From positions 1-64,000 of the forward strand of contig NZ_JABMLE010000001.1 in assembly GCF_013205025.1 (NCBI RefSeq): 64,000 nt of DNA. The letters run 5' to 3'. Source of the DNA: Rathayibacter sp. VKM Ac-2857 (GTDB lineage: Bacteria > Actinomycetota > Actinomycetes > Actinomycetales > Microbacteriaceae). The position numbers and the translations under genes were made by a program. How positions within the stretch are numbered: the first letter of the stretch is position 1; each line of letters starts with the position of its first letter. Shown here piece by piece: positions 62,849-64,000 of this stretch. Under the pieces are notes generated by a model. The model saw nothing but the letters and a program-made list of their open reading frames with translations, ran no database searches and was not told where the DNA came from.

Positions 62849-64000
<1,152 letters not shown>

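Overview
The window is high-GC, gene-dense DNA from an actinobacterium, most likely a member of the Microbacteriaceae (Rathayibacter, Clavibacter or Leifsonia type). The reasons are the GC content, many GTG and TTG starts, the actinobacterial families DUF3000, DUF3093, DUF3159, DUF3710, DUF4193 and SepH, a truncated DUF222/HNH gene, and intergenic repeats built on a GTCTCGATACG...CTACTCGACCAGCATG core. The genus is an inference. I see no tRNA, rRNA, CRISPR array, prophage or insertion sequence.

Layout. 1-876 is the 3' part of a DUF222/HNH gene, followed by a repeat cluster. 1185-20895 is a mixed accessory stretch: M1 peptidase, UvrA-like ABC ATPase lacking the UvrB-binding region, serine hydrolase, FUSC-like membrane protein with a PPOX flavoprotein, secreted protein, TetR with a divergent reductase and MFS transporter, two DHFR-like reductases, LLM oxidoreductase, NhaA with a structured leader, LysR with a divergent fumarate-reductase-like flavoprotein, GlsB-like protein, orphan response regulator, lipoprotein and DUF1992. 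20961-36808 is a carbohydrate locus: ROK regulator, nagB and an amino-sugar kinase, a sugar ABC importer without its ATPase, a GH38 alpha-mannosidase, an unclassified 566-residue protein, a GH95-like enzyme, nagA and a PmoA-like protein. Together they could import and dismantle a mannose-, fucose- and GlcNAc-containing glycan and feed GlcNAc-6-P into glycolysis. 36849-45073 holds an SGNH hydrolase with a tiny upstream ORF, a PemK-like protein, amtB behind a GlnR-type box, zapE, a rhodanese, sufE, a RibD-like reductase, a hydrolase and DUF3000. 45066-64000 is core chromosome: rnd, fadA-fadB, dxs, acnA, DUF3159, DUF3710, dut, DUF3093, DUF4193, sepH, a phosphodiesterase, parC and the 3' part of parE.

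Two features recur. First, at least eleven start codons lie exactly six bases downstream of a TANNNT hexamer with no Shine-Dalgarno sequence, the arrangement of leaderless actinobacterial mRNAs; this settles several starts. Second, convergent genes commonly overlap at their ends (seven pairs, 4 to 32 bp).

The most interesting candidates are the glycan locus with its unclassified protein and a GlnR-like site in its control region, the structured RNA leader of nhaA, a 22-bp divergent promoter in which two leaderless -10 boxes share their TA, a leaderless 13-codon upstream ORF coupled to the SGNH hydrolase, and a stop-codon-containing tandem repeat at the end of dxs.
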